A DNA stretch of 64,000 bases from Bacteroidota bacterium (GCA_016722375.1 JADKJG010000004.1:1-64000); one strand, 5' to 3'. Positions 30,946-40,504 are shown, counted from the stretch's first letter. Program-made: numbers and translations. The notes: generated by a model from the sequence alone, not told the origin.

Positions 30946-31167
30946 TCAGCCTTTATTTTTGTTTCCAAAGTTTATGCGGAAATAGGCGTTGAGCAATCCT
31001 AATATCAAACCGACAATAACTCCTTTCACCGAACTTTTCCATAGCAAATGAATGATAGCGGGGATGTCGCTAAAATTAGCGTCAAACAACTCATACACGA
31101 AACTGCCAACCATAAGTCCGATAGAGACGGAGAAGAAAGTTATTACAAAATATTGGAGTCGGGTCAT
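30946..31167 (-). CDS. Small membrane protein, two transmembrane segments
   Basis: The 73-residue protein has two hydrophobic helices (YFVITFFSVSIGLMVGSFVY and VKGVIVGLILGLLNAYF) joined by a short loop, with a basic C-terminus. No family is recognised. It stands alone next to the repeat island and 21 bp array B. The reading frame, membrane pattern and start look real, but there is no homology-type evidence. Confidence 0.5.
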   Translation of the reverse strand: MTRLQYFVITFFSVSIGLMVGSFVYELFDANFSDIPAIIHLLWKSSVKGVIVGLILGLLNAYFRINFGNKNKG

Positions 31168-31290
31168 GGTTTTAGGTTTGATTTCTTCTAAAATGGTATT
31201 CTAGTGCGAATGAAGATAAATTAAGGTTCAAAAAGTAAATATTAAGGAGAAATGAAAACCACCCCATTTCCCCTCATTTTAACACCAAAA

Positions 31291-31520
31291 TCGCATCAGG
31301 AAGCACCCGCTCGCATCAGAAAGGCACCCGCTCGCATCAGAATCCCAATCGCTCGCATCAATATCGCATCCGCTTGCATCAATATGCCAATCGCTCACAT
31401 CAATATTGCACTCGCTCGTACCAGAATCGTCCTCACCCCCATCAATATCGGCTCCGCTCGGCTCAATATCCCATTCGCTCGAATCAGTCTCGCAGCGTCT
31501 CGCATCTGAATACGCCCCAA
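31291..31520. repeat. 21 bp tandem array B (about 11 units)
   Basis: Units start at 31291 (20 bases), then every 21 bases from 31311 to 31500. The consensus is TCGCATCARWATCSCAWYCGC, most conserved at the TCGCATCA and CGC ends. On the plus strand the array lies within an open frame from an ATG at 31252 preceded by an A/G-rich leader; it would encode MKTTPFPLILTPKS and then ARINIAS-type heptads to 31509. On the minus strand it is also open (DIDASGC heptads). Coding status is unresolved. Confidence 0.9.
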
Positions 31521-31530
31521 AAGCAAAAAA

Positions 31531-31556
31531 GCCCCGACGAATCCATTCGTCGGGGC
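31531..31556 (-). terminator. Intrinsic terminator of the 31572-32324 gene
   Basis: GCCCCGACGAA-tcca-TTCGTCGGGGC is a perfect 11 bp stem. On the minus strand it is followed by T6, directly after the minus-strand stop. Confidence 0.95.
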
Positions 31557-31571
31557 CTTGTGTTCCACCAA

Positions 31572-32324
31572 TCATTGATGGAGGATATCCTTTCTCTTCA
31601 GATTTTTAAACTTAATCTGATCCACCAACCTTGATTTGACATTCGTGCCACCATAAACACTCTTTACATACTTCTTACAATCCAGTGCCACATCCACCAT
31701 CCCCGTTGTTTCAGTATATAAAAGTTGGTCGCGAGTAATCATCGCATTCTTTATCGGCACCAAAATGTTTCCGATATTATCATTCAAGCCTTTCAGCGTG
31801 GCATACAAAGCAGTGAGAGCCGAAAGTTGCAAATCAAGTTCATTAGGTGCCCAACCGGCACCCGTCAGCAGGTTAATAAAATTATTGAAATGATCCACCC
31901 GCTGCACATAACTTTGGTGGCTTTGGCTTACCCACTCCGGGTCGCCCGCTGGGTCGTCCGGCGCATTCGGCCCCTTTGGCTTATGCGCATTAAAGCCCCG
32001 AATATCATTCGCCAATGTTTTTGCATCACTGACAATTGCATGATCCACCCCCGAAACTGCAAACCCGTTTATCGTACGGGTAATCAATTTATCCAAAGGC
32101 TCATGCGCCAGTCCTCGCGCATTGATAGGCCCTTTAGCAGTAAAGAGCGCGTTGGACAAGGTCTCGTGCGCCGTGTTCGCCGCCGACCATTGTGTGTTCA
32201 TCGTTCCCAAGTTCAACAAGGGGTTGGTGGGTTGATAATCCCCTGCAAAACTCGTGCAGGTATCAATCATTTCTTTGAAGTTTGCAATATTCACTGCGTG
32301 TCCGGTTTCCGAATTGCTTGCCAT
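31572..32324 (-). CDS. Conserved hypothetical protein
   Basis: The 250-residue, mainly helical soluble protein starts MASNSETGHAVNIANFKEMI and has no signal peptide or membrane segment. It looks like a Bacteroidota family of proteins with this N-terminus, for which I know no function. The middle contains FNAHKPKGPNAPDDPAGDPEW, a low-complexity turn-rich stretch. The C-terminus is basic (KFKNLKRKDILHQ). It has its own terminator and no operon partner. Confidence 0.7.
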   Translation of the reverse strand: MASNSETGHAVNIANFKEMIDTCTSFAGDYQPTNPLLNLGTMNTQWSAANTAHETLSNALFTAKGPINARGLAHEPLDKLITRTINGFAVSGVDHAIVSDAKTLANDIRGFNAHKPKGPNAPDDPAGDPEWVSQSHQSYVQRVDHFNNFINLLTGAGWAPNELDLQLSALTALYATLKGLNDNIGNILVPIKNAMITRDQLLYTETTGMVDVALDCKKYVKSVYGGTNVKSRLVDQIKFKNLKRKDILHQ

Positions 32325-32573
32325 AGTTTTAAGTTTTTAAGTTTAAAAAGATGAATCCCAATAAAAAAATTCCGTTGCTATCTACTCTGAAGTTGTCTAA
32401 GCCTCCAAGCCGGACCAAAGTCCTTCGATTGCAAAGCAAAGTTAGGAAAAAAATCTTTCTACAAAATAGTTCAACATAAAAATCCTCCCTCCGCCACTTT
32501 ACAGATTTTCAACCGCTTCAATCTTTAACTCTTTAACCCTACCGCCCTTTCTCCGCTTTGCTAAATTCGCCCC

Positions 32574-34868
32574 GTGAAAAAACCGGTCAAGCGGCGCAAA
32601 AAGGGCGCCTCCTTCTTCAAATACAACCCCAACAAATTTGTAGAAGTATTCATCCGCGTTCAAATCGTCCTCTGGTCTTTCATCCTCTTGATCGTGCTGT
32701 TTTTTGTCGGTGTCAACTATGGCCTCTTTGGCCAAATGCCCGACCTCGACGCCATCCAGAACCCCAACAACTCCATTTCTACCACTATTTTTTCGGATGA
32801 TTATGAAGTGCTTGGAAGTTATTACACCGAAAACCGGATTGAGATTTCCTACGATGAACTCTCGCCCTATCTCGTCCAGGCGCTGGTGGCTACGGAAGAT
32901 AAACGCTTCTACGAACATTCGGGCATAGATTTAAAAAGCCTGTTTCGCGCAGTGATTATGACCGGTGTTTTTCAACAATCCGAAGGCGGCGGAAGCACCC
33001 TCACACAACAATTGGCCAAAAACCTTTTTCACCAAGACTACATGCGCGCCGGTGTTTTCAAAAGAACTTTTCAGAAGATAAAAGAGTGGGTGCTGGCCGC
33101 CAAACTCGAGCGCACCTTCACCAAAGAAGAACTCATCAATCTCTATTTCAACACCATCGGTTTTGGTTATAATTCTTATGGGATTAAAACCGCTTCCTTC
33201 ACCTATTTCTACAAAACACCGCTGGAACTGAAACCCGAAGAAGCCGCCTTGCTCGTAGGCATGTTGAACGGACCGGGATTATACAACCCGCGCTTGCACG
33301 CACAGCGGGCCACCGATAGAAGAAATCTGGTGCTGCGCCGCATGGTCGAAACCGGTTCGCTCACCGCCGCTCAGGGCGATTCCTTAACTAAACTAAAACT
33401 GAAACTCAATTTTCATAATCCCGATTTCCGCGAAGGAACCGCTACCTACATCCGCGAATATATTCGGCAGGAATTAAAGAACTGGTGCGATAAAAATCCC
33501 AAACCAGACGGCAGCAAATGGAATGTTTATGAAGATGGATTGAAAGTTTATACCACCATTGATTCGCGGATGCAAAAATATGCGGAACAAGCGATGGAGA
33601 CGCAACTCACCTTTTTGCAAGATGCTTATTTTAAAGAATGGAAAGGCCGCCTGCCCTGGAAATTTGGCGCAAAAGCCAAACCCGATTTGCTGGAAAAAAT
33701 GATGAAGCAAAGCGACCGCTACCGAGGCATGAAAGAAGAGGGGAGGAGCGAGGCGGAAATCAAAAAGGCTTTTGAAGATAAGGTGGATATGACCATTTTT
33801 TCATGGCATGGAAACAAAGCGGCAGGAATTGATACGACGATGAGCCCCCTCGATTCGCTGAAATATTATCTGCAAATTATTCAAGTGGGCTTCTTGGCTG
33901 TAGAAGCGCAAACCGGCGAAATACGCGCATGGATCGGCGGGCCAAACATCCGCTATTTTCAATTAGATCACGTCAAGAAATCTACCAAACGCCAAGTGGG
34001 TTCCATCATGAAACCCTTCCTCTATGCACTGGCGTTTGAAAGAAATTATTTGCCCTGCACCTTGATTCCATATCTCCCGCCCGACTGTCTGGGCATTGAT
34101 GCCTCCTGGAATCCCGACGCCACCAATCGCTGGGCCGAAGGAACGATGGTGCCGATGAAAGACGGACTGGCCTATTCCGACAACCGCATCACCTCGCGCA
34201 TTATGTGCGAACTCGGCAACCCGTCCTTGTTGGTTGATTTTGCGAAGCGCTTTGAAATAGAAAGCCGCCTCGAAGCCGTGCCTTCGCTCTGCCTTGGCAC
34301 TTGCGATATTTCTTTGTTTGAAATGGTGGGCGCCTATACTTGTTTCGCCAACCTCGGCACCTACAGCAAACCTTTCTTTATCAAAAAAATAACCGACAAG
34401 TCGGGAAATGTGCTGGCGCAATTTGGCCAAACACATAAGGAAGCGATAGATGAAAAAACCTCTTACGTCACTACCGAAATGCTGAAAGGCGTGGTGAACA
34501 AAGGAACCGCGGCGGGCATCCGCAGCAAGTATGGTTTAGATATGCCGCTGGCCGGAAAGACCGGTACCACGCAAAGCAACAGCGATGCTTGGTTTATGGG
34601 CTACACCCCCCAACTGGTGGTGGGCGCATGGGTGGGCTTTGAACAACCGAGCGTTCATTTTGCATCGAACAGAACCGGTGCCGGTGCCACCGCCGCCATG
34701 CCGATGGTAGGAGAGTTTTTGAAAAACACCTACCAAGATCGTTCCTTGCGCCTTCCGAAATCAAACTTCAGTATGCCGAGAGATTCTTCCTTCACCATCC
34801 AGATGGATTGCGAAGCGGTGAAGGATACCGTCAAAAAAAAAGAACCATCTTCCGATCTTTCTTTCTAA
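32574..34868 (+). CDS. mrcA: Class A penicillin-binding protein (PBP1A-type)
   Basis: A bifunctional enzyme that polymerises and crosslinks peptidoglycan in the periplasm. From the GTG start at 32574: cytoplasmic basic tail, membrane anchor (residues 27-50), GT51 glycosyltransferase domain with catalytic Glu108 in ATEDKRFYEHSGID and GGGSTLTQQLAKNLF, then the transpeptidase with SIMK (serine nucleophile), SDN and KTGTTQSNSDAW. The 764-residue length is normal. An RsmI-like methylase gene follows after 9 bases. Confidence 0.93.
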   Translation: MKKPVKRRKKGASFFKYNPNKFVEVFIRVQIVLWSFILLIVLFFVGVNYGLFGQMPDLDAIQNPNNSISTTIFSDDYEVLGSYYTENRIEISYDELSPYLVQALVATEDKRFYEHSGIDLKSLFRAVIMTGVFQQSEGGGSTLTQQLAKNLFHQDYMRAGVFKRTFQKIKEWVLAAKLERTFTKEELINLYFNTIGFGYNSYGIKTASFTYFYKTPLELKPEEAALLVGMLNGPGLYNPRLHAQRATDRRNLVLRRMVETGSLTAAQGDSLTKLKLKLNFHNPDFREGTATYIREYIRQELKNWCDKNPKPDGSKWNVYEDGLKVYTTIDSRMQKYAEQAMETQLTFLQDAYFKEWKGRLPWKFGAKAKPDLLEKMMKQSDRYRGMKEEGRSEAEIKKAFEDKVDMTIFSWHGNKAAGIDTTMSPLDSLKYYLQIIQVGFLAVEAQTGEIRAWIGGPNIRYFQLDHVKKSTKRQVGSIMKPFLYALAFERNYLPCTLIPYLPPDCLGIDASWNPDATNRWAEGTMVPMKDGLAYSDNRITSRIMCELGNPSLLVDFAKRFEIESRLEAVPSLCLGTCDISLFEMVGAYTCFANLGTYSKPFFIKKITDKSGNVLAQFGQTHKEAIDEKTSYVTTEMLKGVVNKGTAAGIRSKYGLDMPLAGKTGTTQSNSDAWFMGYTPQLVVGAWVGFEQPSVHFASNRTGAGATAAMPMVGEFLKNTYQDRSLRLPKSNFSMPRDSSFTIQMDCEAVKDTVKKKEPSSDLSF

Positions 34869-34877
34869 AAATTAAAA

Positions 34878-35585
34878 ATGCCTTCCACCGGAAAACTATA
34901 TCTGATACCCTCCTTCCTCGGAGAAAATAACCTGGACATCATTCCCGATCAGGTAAAAAAGATGGTGGAGCAATTAGATGAATTCATCGTGGAAGATGCG
35001 CGAACCGCCCGCCGCTATTTGCGCGCCATTGGCTACAAAAAGAATTTCGATACCGAGGTTATCATCCGCGAATTAGATAAACACGCCGCGCAACAAAACT
35101 GTGAGGCCTTGTTGGAAAATATTTTGGCAGGAAAAGATGCAGGCATCCTCTCCGAAGCCGGCAATCCCTGCATCGCCGACCCGGGCAGCGAACTGGTAGC
35201 TTTTGCGCATCATCATAATATAGAGGTAATTCCCCTCGTGGGCCCTTCTTCCATTTTGTTGGCCTTAATTTCTTCCGGCTTTAACGGGCAGAACTTTTCC
35301 TTTCATGGATACTTGCCGGTCAAAGAACCGGAACGCAGCAGCAAAATCAGGCAACTGGAAACCAATGCCGGAAAGGGAATCACTCAGATATTTATGGAAA
35401 CACCCTTCCGCAATCAAAAACTTCTCGAAGAGATATTGAGAACCTGCGGTGATGAAACTTTACTCTGCATCGCTTGCGATTTGAGCTTGTCCACTCAATT
35501 CATCCACACTCGGAAGATGAAAGACTGGAAAAAAGAAATACCGCTTATCAATAAGCGGTATTGTATCTTTTTGTTCGGCAAATAA
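34878..35585 (+). CDS. RsmI-like SAM-dependent methyltransferase (tetrapyrrole methylase fold)
   Basis: The 235-residue protein belongs to the tetrapyrrole methylase superfamily in its RsmI-related branch. It reads KLYLIPSFLGENN at the start (RsmI usually has LYLVPTPIGN), has EDARTARRYL, the GILSEAGNPCIADPGSELV substrate/SAM loop, and PLVGPSSILLALISSGFNGQNFSFHGYLP. RsmI methylates the 2'-O of C1402 in 16S rNA. This shorter Bacteroidota form may act on another RNA or site. Its 3' end contains a 26-base palindrome and T run that may terminate the transcript. Confidence 0.85.
   Translation: MPSTGKLYLIPSFLGENNLDIIPDQVKKMVEQLDEFIVEDARTARRYLRAIGYKKNFDTEVIIRELDKHAAQQNCEALLENILAGKDAGILSEAGNPCIADPGSELVAFAHHHNIEVIPLVGPSSILLALISSGFNGQNFSFHGYLPVKEPERSSKIRQLETNAGKGITQIFMETPFRNQKLLEEILRTCGDETLLCIACDLSLSTQFIHTRKMKDWKKEIPLINKRYCIFLFGK
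35538..35563 (+). terminator. Palindrome within the 3' end of the RsmI-like gene
   Basis: AATACCGCTTAT, two bases, then ATAAGCGGTATT: a perfect 12 bp stem lying inside the last 16 codons, followed by a T-rich stretch (TATCTTTTTG). It probably works as a terminator whose stem is coding. The convergent repressor gene ends 22 bases after the stop. Confidence 0.6.
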
Positions 35586-35606
35586 AGGCAACCGAGAAGT
35601 GGGGAT

Positions 35607-36395
35607 TTAATTCTTCTTCATATCGGCTACCTCCCGCTTCAACTCTTGCATGATTTGAAGAATATTTTGGAAAGAAAGATCACCGGCTTTGTTCAGATAG
35701 CTGATGTTCAATACGCCTTTCCATACTTCCAGCACTTCATCAATCTTGATAGAATAGGCCGGATAAGATGGATTATCACTGCGCAGCGTCAGCGTGCCGT
35801 TATCTTCAATCTGATTAAACACCCGCTTGAACACAATCCCATCATTTTTTGAAAGAATGATATAAGCATGGCCATCTTTGATGTGCTTCCAGTTTTCAAG
35901 ATACTCTCCTATAATGACCGACCCCGGATGGATAGGCAACATCGAATCTCCTTTAATTTCAAAAGCGCGAAAGGTGCCATTAGGCAAAAACGGCAGACGA
36001 AACTTTTCCAATTCCTTTATAAAATCTGGATCTGAATAGCCGGCCAAATAACCAGCCGCCGCCTGAACCGGCACCATTTCAATGTTTTGTTTCTCCTTAT
36101 TATTCACCGTAACAGCCAACACACGCAGGTCTTTGCCCGTTGGGTCGTTGGTCAGCTTCGAAGGGTCGAAAAGAGGCACCTTCTCGGTTTGTCTCAGGTC
36201 TTTGGTGATTAAATGGTCAATGCTGTATTTGAAAAGCTGCGATAGGTTATACAGCGTTTCATACGAAGGGCGTGCCCGGTCTTCTTCATAAGCACCCACC
36301 AAGGAACGCTTGATGTTGAGGGCTTCACCCAGATCATTTTGTGTCCATTTTCTTTGCTTTCTTAGAAATTTGAGGTTCGTAGCGATAAAGTCCAT
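35607..36395 (-). CDS. XRE-family repressor with LexA/S24 peptidase-like domain
   Basis: The 262-residue regulator has an N-terminal helix-turn-helix (LGEALNIKRSLVGAYEEDRARP) and a C-terminal S24 domain with the catalytic Ser in KGDSMLPIHPG and the Lys in GIVFKRV, so self-cleavage is possible, as in LexA and CI-type repressors. A short coiled tail (LQIMQELKREVADMKKN) may help dimerisation. A perfect palindrome lies 3 bases upstream of the start codon and is a plausible autoregulatory operator. No phage genes surround it, so it is probably a chromosomal regulator. Confidence 0.88.
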   Translation of the reverse strand: MDFIATNLKFLRKQRKWTQNDLGEALNIKRSLVGAYEEDRARPSYETLYNLSQLFKYSIDHLITKDLRQTEKVPLFDPSKLTNDPTGKDLRVLAVTVNNKEKQNIEMVPVQAAAGYLAGYSDPDFIKELEKFRLPFLPNGTFRAFEIKGDSMLPIHPGSVIIGEYLENWKHIKDGHAYIILSKNDGIVFKRVFNQIEDNGTLTLRSDNPSYPAYSIKIDEVLEVWKGVLNISYLNKAGDLSFQNILQIMQELKREVADMKKN

Positions 36396-36397
36396 AG

Positions 36398-36410
36398 CTA
36401 AACAGTTTAG
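36398..36410. promoter_or_regulatory. Candidate operator of the XRE/S24 repressor
   Basis: CTAAAC-a-GTTTAG is a perfect 6 bp inverted repeat centred 9 bases upstream of the repressor start codon, in the divergent region with the gene at 36575. Its position suggests autoregulation. Confidence 0.45.
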
Positions 36411-36527
36411 TTGAGGCGCAAATATGGCAATTATACTTAGTAATAGTAGATTATTTAAACCCAGCTTGGCTAAATAAGGTTCGCCACAAAGCCAAAATTG
36501 TAAAAAACCAATGAATGTATTTAACCC

Positions 36528-36557
36528 TTGCAGGATGCATTTCGTATCCTATATTCG
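36528..36557 (+). promoter_or_regulatory. Bacteroidota-type promoter for the 36575 gene
   Basis: TTG (36528-36530), 19 bases, then TATATTCG (36550-36557), close to the TAnnTTTG consensus. The start codon lies 18 bases downstream. Confidence 0.5.
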
Positions 36558-36574
36558 TCATCCCAATTTAATAA

Positions 36575-37649
36575 ATGAAGAAACTCGTACCCCATCTTCT
36601 TTTCATTTTATGTTCTCTGCAAGGCATGGCGCGGGTAGCTTCCGATGTTCAAAGTCACAACATGCTCTCTGTATTAGGCAAGGATAAAAACTCGCCTGAA
36701 TTCAAAACATGGAAAACAGTCATGAGCTTGGATAAGCAATATGCTAATCCTGCCAAAGGAGTGAAGTTAGTAGTGAATGAAGTCAACGGGCGCGTAGAAA
36801 GCATTATTCTGGCTGGAAAGAATTATGAAACCGGTCAAACTAGGTTTCAATCATTTTCTTCGGTGCTTCCTTTTGGTATCAGTTGGAATGACGACACCGC
36901 CAAACTGATTAAGAAGTTGGGAGCTACGGAAAAGCTCTTGGGTAAAAACTCATTAAAATTCAATCGCGAAAATACCGGGGTAGAAATAGCCTTCGCTTCC
37001 TTCAAAAGTTGGGACATCCAATATGTCCGCTATTTCCATGAAACGCCTCGGGTTCCTTTAGAAAAGAGAATGACTGTAGTAAAGGAAGAATTAAAAAGGA
37101 AGAGTTTGGAAGATGAAGCTCATAAGTCTCCCGCTCCAACCTCGGTTGTTTCTGTTCCAACGCCAGAAATTAAAATGGCAAAGATGGAGAGCAGTTATAG
37201 TGAATTCAAACGTGGTATTCTTTCAGTGTTTGAGTCTTATAAAGAATCTGCCTTTGCAAAACTGAAAGGAAATATCCGCCCTACAGGAAATTTCTGGAAC
37301 TATAAATACACCTATACTACCGGACTTAAAATACCCGGGCGAGAAATACAATATGCTGTATAGTTTCCCTTTTGATTACTCTCAATTGGATTTTGTATCG
37401 GTGCTAAAAGAAGCAGATGAAGTGGATGGTAATTTCGTTAAGACCTACAAAGACTTTGAGAAAAAGCTGATGGAAAACTTCCCCGCCAAAGAGGGTTGGA
37501 AGGCTTCTTGTGTTCCCAATCGAGAGTCAAAAGCTCTTTCTGATCTGGAATTTCGAAACGATAGCTATGGTGTAATCGTTCTTGACTATTGCAGAAGTCC
37601 CAAAGGTAAGCATGTGCTATACATGCGGTTCTTACTGTTTTCGGATTAA
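36575..37649 (+). CDS. Secreted protein of unknown function (one frameshift)
   Basis: A signal peptide (MKKLVPHLLFILCSLQGMARV) precedes a region with repeated basic patches and a Pro/Ser-Val linker (SPAPTSVVSVPTPEIK). The frame breaks near 37350-37365: GREIQYAV then stops, while the next frame continues YSFPFDYSQLDFVSVLKEAD to a stop at 37647-37649. The merged product of about 358 residues has no recognised domain. The first part (FGISWNDDTAKLIKKLG) resembles a repeated small alpha/beta module seen in secreted Bacteroidota proteins, but I cannot name it. The gap from 37650 to 37932 holds nothing identifiable. Confidence 0.6.
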
Positions 37650-37932
37650 TAAATTTGGAGGATAAGAGGATAACCAGCCATTGCTCATTAAAGGTCTTTT
37701 GTCTTTTGGCAGCGATTCACCGGATGGAAAAAGCTAACCTGATATTTATGATGCTGAAGTAATGGCTTTGCCAATAAAAGGCTTCCTTTTTTTCTGATTT
37801 TGGATTCGATAAGTACAAATGCCGAATTTTATCGAAATTTGTCCCATTCTTTCAGCTTTATTGCACCAACCACACCTTGACATAAATACGATTTAGAACC
37901 CAAACAATCATAGATAAACGATTAAACCCAAT

Positions 37933-38697
37933 ATGCTCAAAACCCTTCTAAACTCTACCCTTTCTAAATTTGGTTTACACCTGACCAGAAATTCCAGATA
38001 TAACGGAAGCACCCGATTTAAGATCAACGATTACCAATACAATGTAGTTGCTCCTTGCGCGAATTATTCTCCTTGGCTGGCAGATGCAGAGTTTCTGAAG
38101 ATTTATCAGGAAATAAAGACACATACGCTGGTTGATATTTATAGGTGTTATGAATTGTGGGAGTTGACAGAGAAAATTTGGAGTTTAAATCCCAATGCTC
38201 ACTTTTTAGAAATTGGCGTTTGGCGAGGTGGAACAGCCGCAATCATTGGAAGAAAATTAGCCTTACTGAATTCCAATATCAACTTTTATCTTGCCGACAC
38301 CTTTGTTGGTGTAGCAAAGACCTCAGATAAAGACACATTCTATAACGGAGGAGAACATGCCGATACCTCTCAAGAAATAGTAGAGAGATTGGTCAAAAAC
38401 AAATTTCACGGGTATAAAATATTAAAAGGCATATTTCCGGATGATACATCTGCTTTGATTGACGACAAAATAAAGTTTGGATTATGCCATATAGATGTGG
38501 ATGTTTATGAATCTTCAAAAGGCATTGTTGATTGGATTTGGAATAAAATGATCGTAGGAGGGGTCATCGTTTTTGATGATTATGGATTTCACACATGCGA
38601 TGGAGTAACCAAGTATGTGAATGAACAAAAAAGCAAATCAGATAGGATGATAATTCACAACCTTAACGGACATGCATTGATGATTAAACTGAGTTGA
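37933..38697 (+). CDS. TylF/macrocin O-methyltransferase-like SAM methyltransferase
   Basis: The 254-residue protein has a Rossmann SAM site (HFLEIGVWRGGTAAIIG), the TylF-type acidic metal motifs (CHIDVDVYESSKGI and VFDDYG), and a short C-terminal strand. TylF-family enzymes methylate sugar hydroxyls of antibiotics or surface glycans using a divalent metal. There is no biosynthetic cluster around it, so a role in modifying a surface polysaccharide is only a guess. Confidence 0.8.
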   Translation: MLKTLLNSTLSKFGLHLTRNSRYNGSTRFKINDYQYNVVAPCANYSPWLADAEFLKIYQEIKTHTLVDIYRCYELWELTEKIWSLNPNAHFLEIGVWRGGTAAIIGRKLALLNSNINFYLADTFVGVAKTSDKDTFYNGGEHADTSQEIVERLVKNKFHGYKILKGIFPDDTSALIDDKIKFGLCHIDVDVYESSKGIVDWIWNKMIVGGVIVFDDYGFHTCDGVTKYVNEQKSKSDRMIIHNLNGHALMIKLS

Positions 38698-38828
38698 GGC
38701 ATTTCGTTCAATTTCAGCAGACGCGTGAGATGGCTCATTCTCTCTGCTCTTTAATTATTTCTTATACTTTCGTCGCTTAGTAAAATTTCGGGTAAAATAT
38801 CTGCCCTAATCATAAATTATTGTAGAAG

Positions 38829-39995
38829 ATGGGATGTAAAACATGCACCACAGCAAAGGACGGAGTGGTGGCCGGATGCCAAAGCAAGGGCGGATGCTCT
38901 AGCGGCGGATGCTCTCGGATGAACGTCACGAACTGGTTGGCCGATGTGCCGCTTTCGTTCAATGAACAGTTTAATATTATAGAGGTAAGTTTTAAAAAAG
39001 GGGCACACAAAGGCTTTTACCGTAATAGCTCAGCACTGGATTTAACCCGTGGCGATTTAGTGGTAGTGGAGGCAGCGCAGGGATATGATGTAGGTGAAGT
39101 GACTTTGCAAGGAGAATTGGTCAAAATGCAGATGAAGAAGCGCCGCGTGACCGAGCGCGACGATACCATCCGTAGCGTGTTGCGCTTAGCAGATGATCAG
39201 GACATCAATACTTTAATAGATATACGCTCTAGGGAACAAGATACAATGGTTCGCGCACGAGCTATGTCCCGCACGCTCAAATTAGAGATGAAGATCGGCG
39301 ACGTGGAATATCAGGGTGATGCCAAAAAGCTCACCATTTTCTATACTGCTGACGACCGGGTGGATTTCCGCGAATTAGTAAAGATATATGCCCGTGATTT
39401 CAAAGTAAAAATCGAGATGCGACAAATTGGTGCCCGACAGGAAGCAGCACGAATTGGTGGCATCGGAACCTGCGGTCGCGAGTTGTGTTGCTCTACTTGG
39501 TTGACCGATTTTAAATCGGTTACTACTCAGGCTGTGCGTTATCAAAACCTTGCGATTAACTCGGATAAACTGAGTGGGCAGTGCGGCAGATTGAAATGCT
39601 GTCTCAATTATGAGTTGGATACATATAATGATGCGTTGCGCAAATTTCCACGCAATGCCGATAAGATACAAACCGAACAAGGACTGGCCTATCTTCGCAA
39701 AACAGTGATTTTGAAGAAGCAGATGATCTATGAATATGAAGATAACAGGGGCACTTATTTCAAATTGGACATTGAGGATGTCAAAGAACTACTCGAAATG
39801 AATCGTGGTGGCAAAAAACCCAAGAGCCTTGAAGACTTTGCCATTATTGAGGATATAAAGGTTGATGAGTCCAAGCACGAAGACTTAGTAGGTCAGGTTA
39901 CGCTGCAAACGCTGGAACAAAAGGACCGAAAGAAAAAGCATAAAGGAAAGCGTAAGGGAGGTGATAAAAACAAACCACCCCAAAAGAAAAATTAG
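38829..39995 (+). CDS. ricT: PSP1-domain protein (RicT-like)
   Basis: The 388-residue protein has a Cys-rich start (GCKTCTTAKDGVVAGCQ, GGCSSGGCSR), the PSP1 core (VSFKKGAHKGFYRN, ARRIGG-like ARIGGIGTCGRELCCSTWL, QCGRLKCCLNYELDTY), and a very basic C-terminal tail. PSP1/RicT proteins form Fe-S-containing complexes linked to RNA maturation in Bacillus; in Bacteroidota the gene is typically next to gldH, as here. The cysteine clusters suggest Fe-S binding. gldH follows after 8 bases. Confidence 0.88.
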   Translation: MGCKTCTTAKDGVVAGCQSKGGCSSGGCSRMNVTNWLADVPLSFNEQFNIIEVSFKKGAHKGFYRNSSALDLTRGDLVVVEAAQGYDVGEVTLQGELVKMQMKKRRVTERDDTIRSVLRLADDQDINTLIDIRSREQDTMVRARAMSRTLKLEMKIGDVEYQGDAKKLTIFYTADDRVDFRELVKIYARDFKVKIEMRQIGARQEAARIGGIGTCGRELCCSTWLTDFKSVTTQAVRYQNLAINSDKLSGQCGRLKCCLNYELDTYNDALRKFPRNADKIQTEQGLAYLRKTVILKKQMIYEYEDNRGTYFKLDIEDVKELLEMNRGGKKPKSLEDFAIIEDIKVDESKHEDLVGQVTLQTLEQKDRKKKHKGKRKGGDKNKPPQKKN

Positions 39996-40003
39996 CATGA
40001 AAG

Positions 40004-40504
40004 ATGAGATATGCTATGAGTAAAAAGCAACAAAATTTGCTTTCGCGAGCTATCGTTCCAATGTTCATTGGCCTAATGCTTATTTCCTGCGAAAAGAATT
40101 ACATCTTGGATGAAAACAAAATACTGAAGGATTATAAATGGGAATATGCCGACTCCAAAACTTTTATTGCGGAAATAATGGACACGACACTTCAATATGA
40201 TATTTACATCAACCTGCGCCATAGTGCTGATTTCGAATGGAGGAATGTTTGGGTAAAAATTGAAACAACTTTCCCGGATGGAAGAGAATTTGAGCGAAGA
40301 GTTAATTTGGTATTAGGGGAAGCTGATGGGCATTGGCTGGGAAGTTGTCTGAGTGATAACTGCGACATTCACATCCCGATTCAACAAGCTGCACACTTCC
40401 CTTTGACGGGTAAATACACTTTTAAATTATCACAGGATATGAGGGTCAATCCACTCGTCGCTATAAAAAGTGTTGGAGTTGAAATACTAAAAGAAAAAAA
40501 ATGA
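40004..40504 (+). CDS. gldH: Gliding motility lipoprotein GldH
   Basis: The 166-residue lipoprotein has a signal ending in GLMLISC (lipobox) and the GldH features ADSKTFIAEIMDTTLQYDIYINLRH and the PIQQAAHFPLTGKYTFKLSQDMR C-terminal half. GldH is needed for gliding in Flavobacterium and is associated with T9SS-dependent surface motility; it persists in many non-gliding Bacteroidota. The start may also be at 40016 (MSKKQQN). It overlaps the next gene by 4 bases (ATGA), so the two are translationally coupled. Confidence 0.88.
   Translation: MRYAMSKKQQNLLSRAIVPMFIGLMLISCEKNYILDENKILKDYKWEYADSKTFIAEIMDTTLQYDIYINLRHSADFEWRNVWVKIETTFPDGREFERRVNLVLGEADGHWLGSCLSDNCDIHIPIQQAAHFPLTGKYTFKLSQDMRVNPLVAIKSVGVEILKEKK

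Noticed and set aside
32499..32918. 139-codon minus-strand frame over the PBP1A start
   Set aside because: Antisense shadow of a confident gene.
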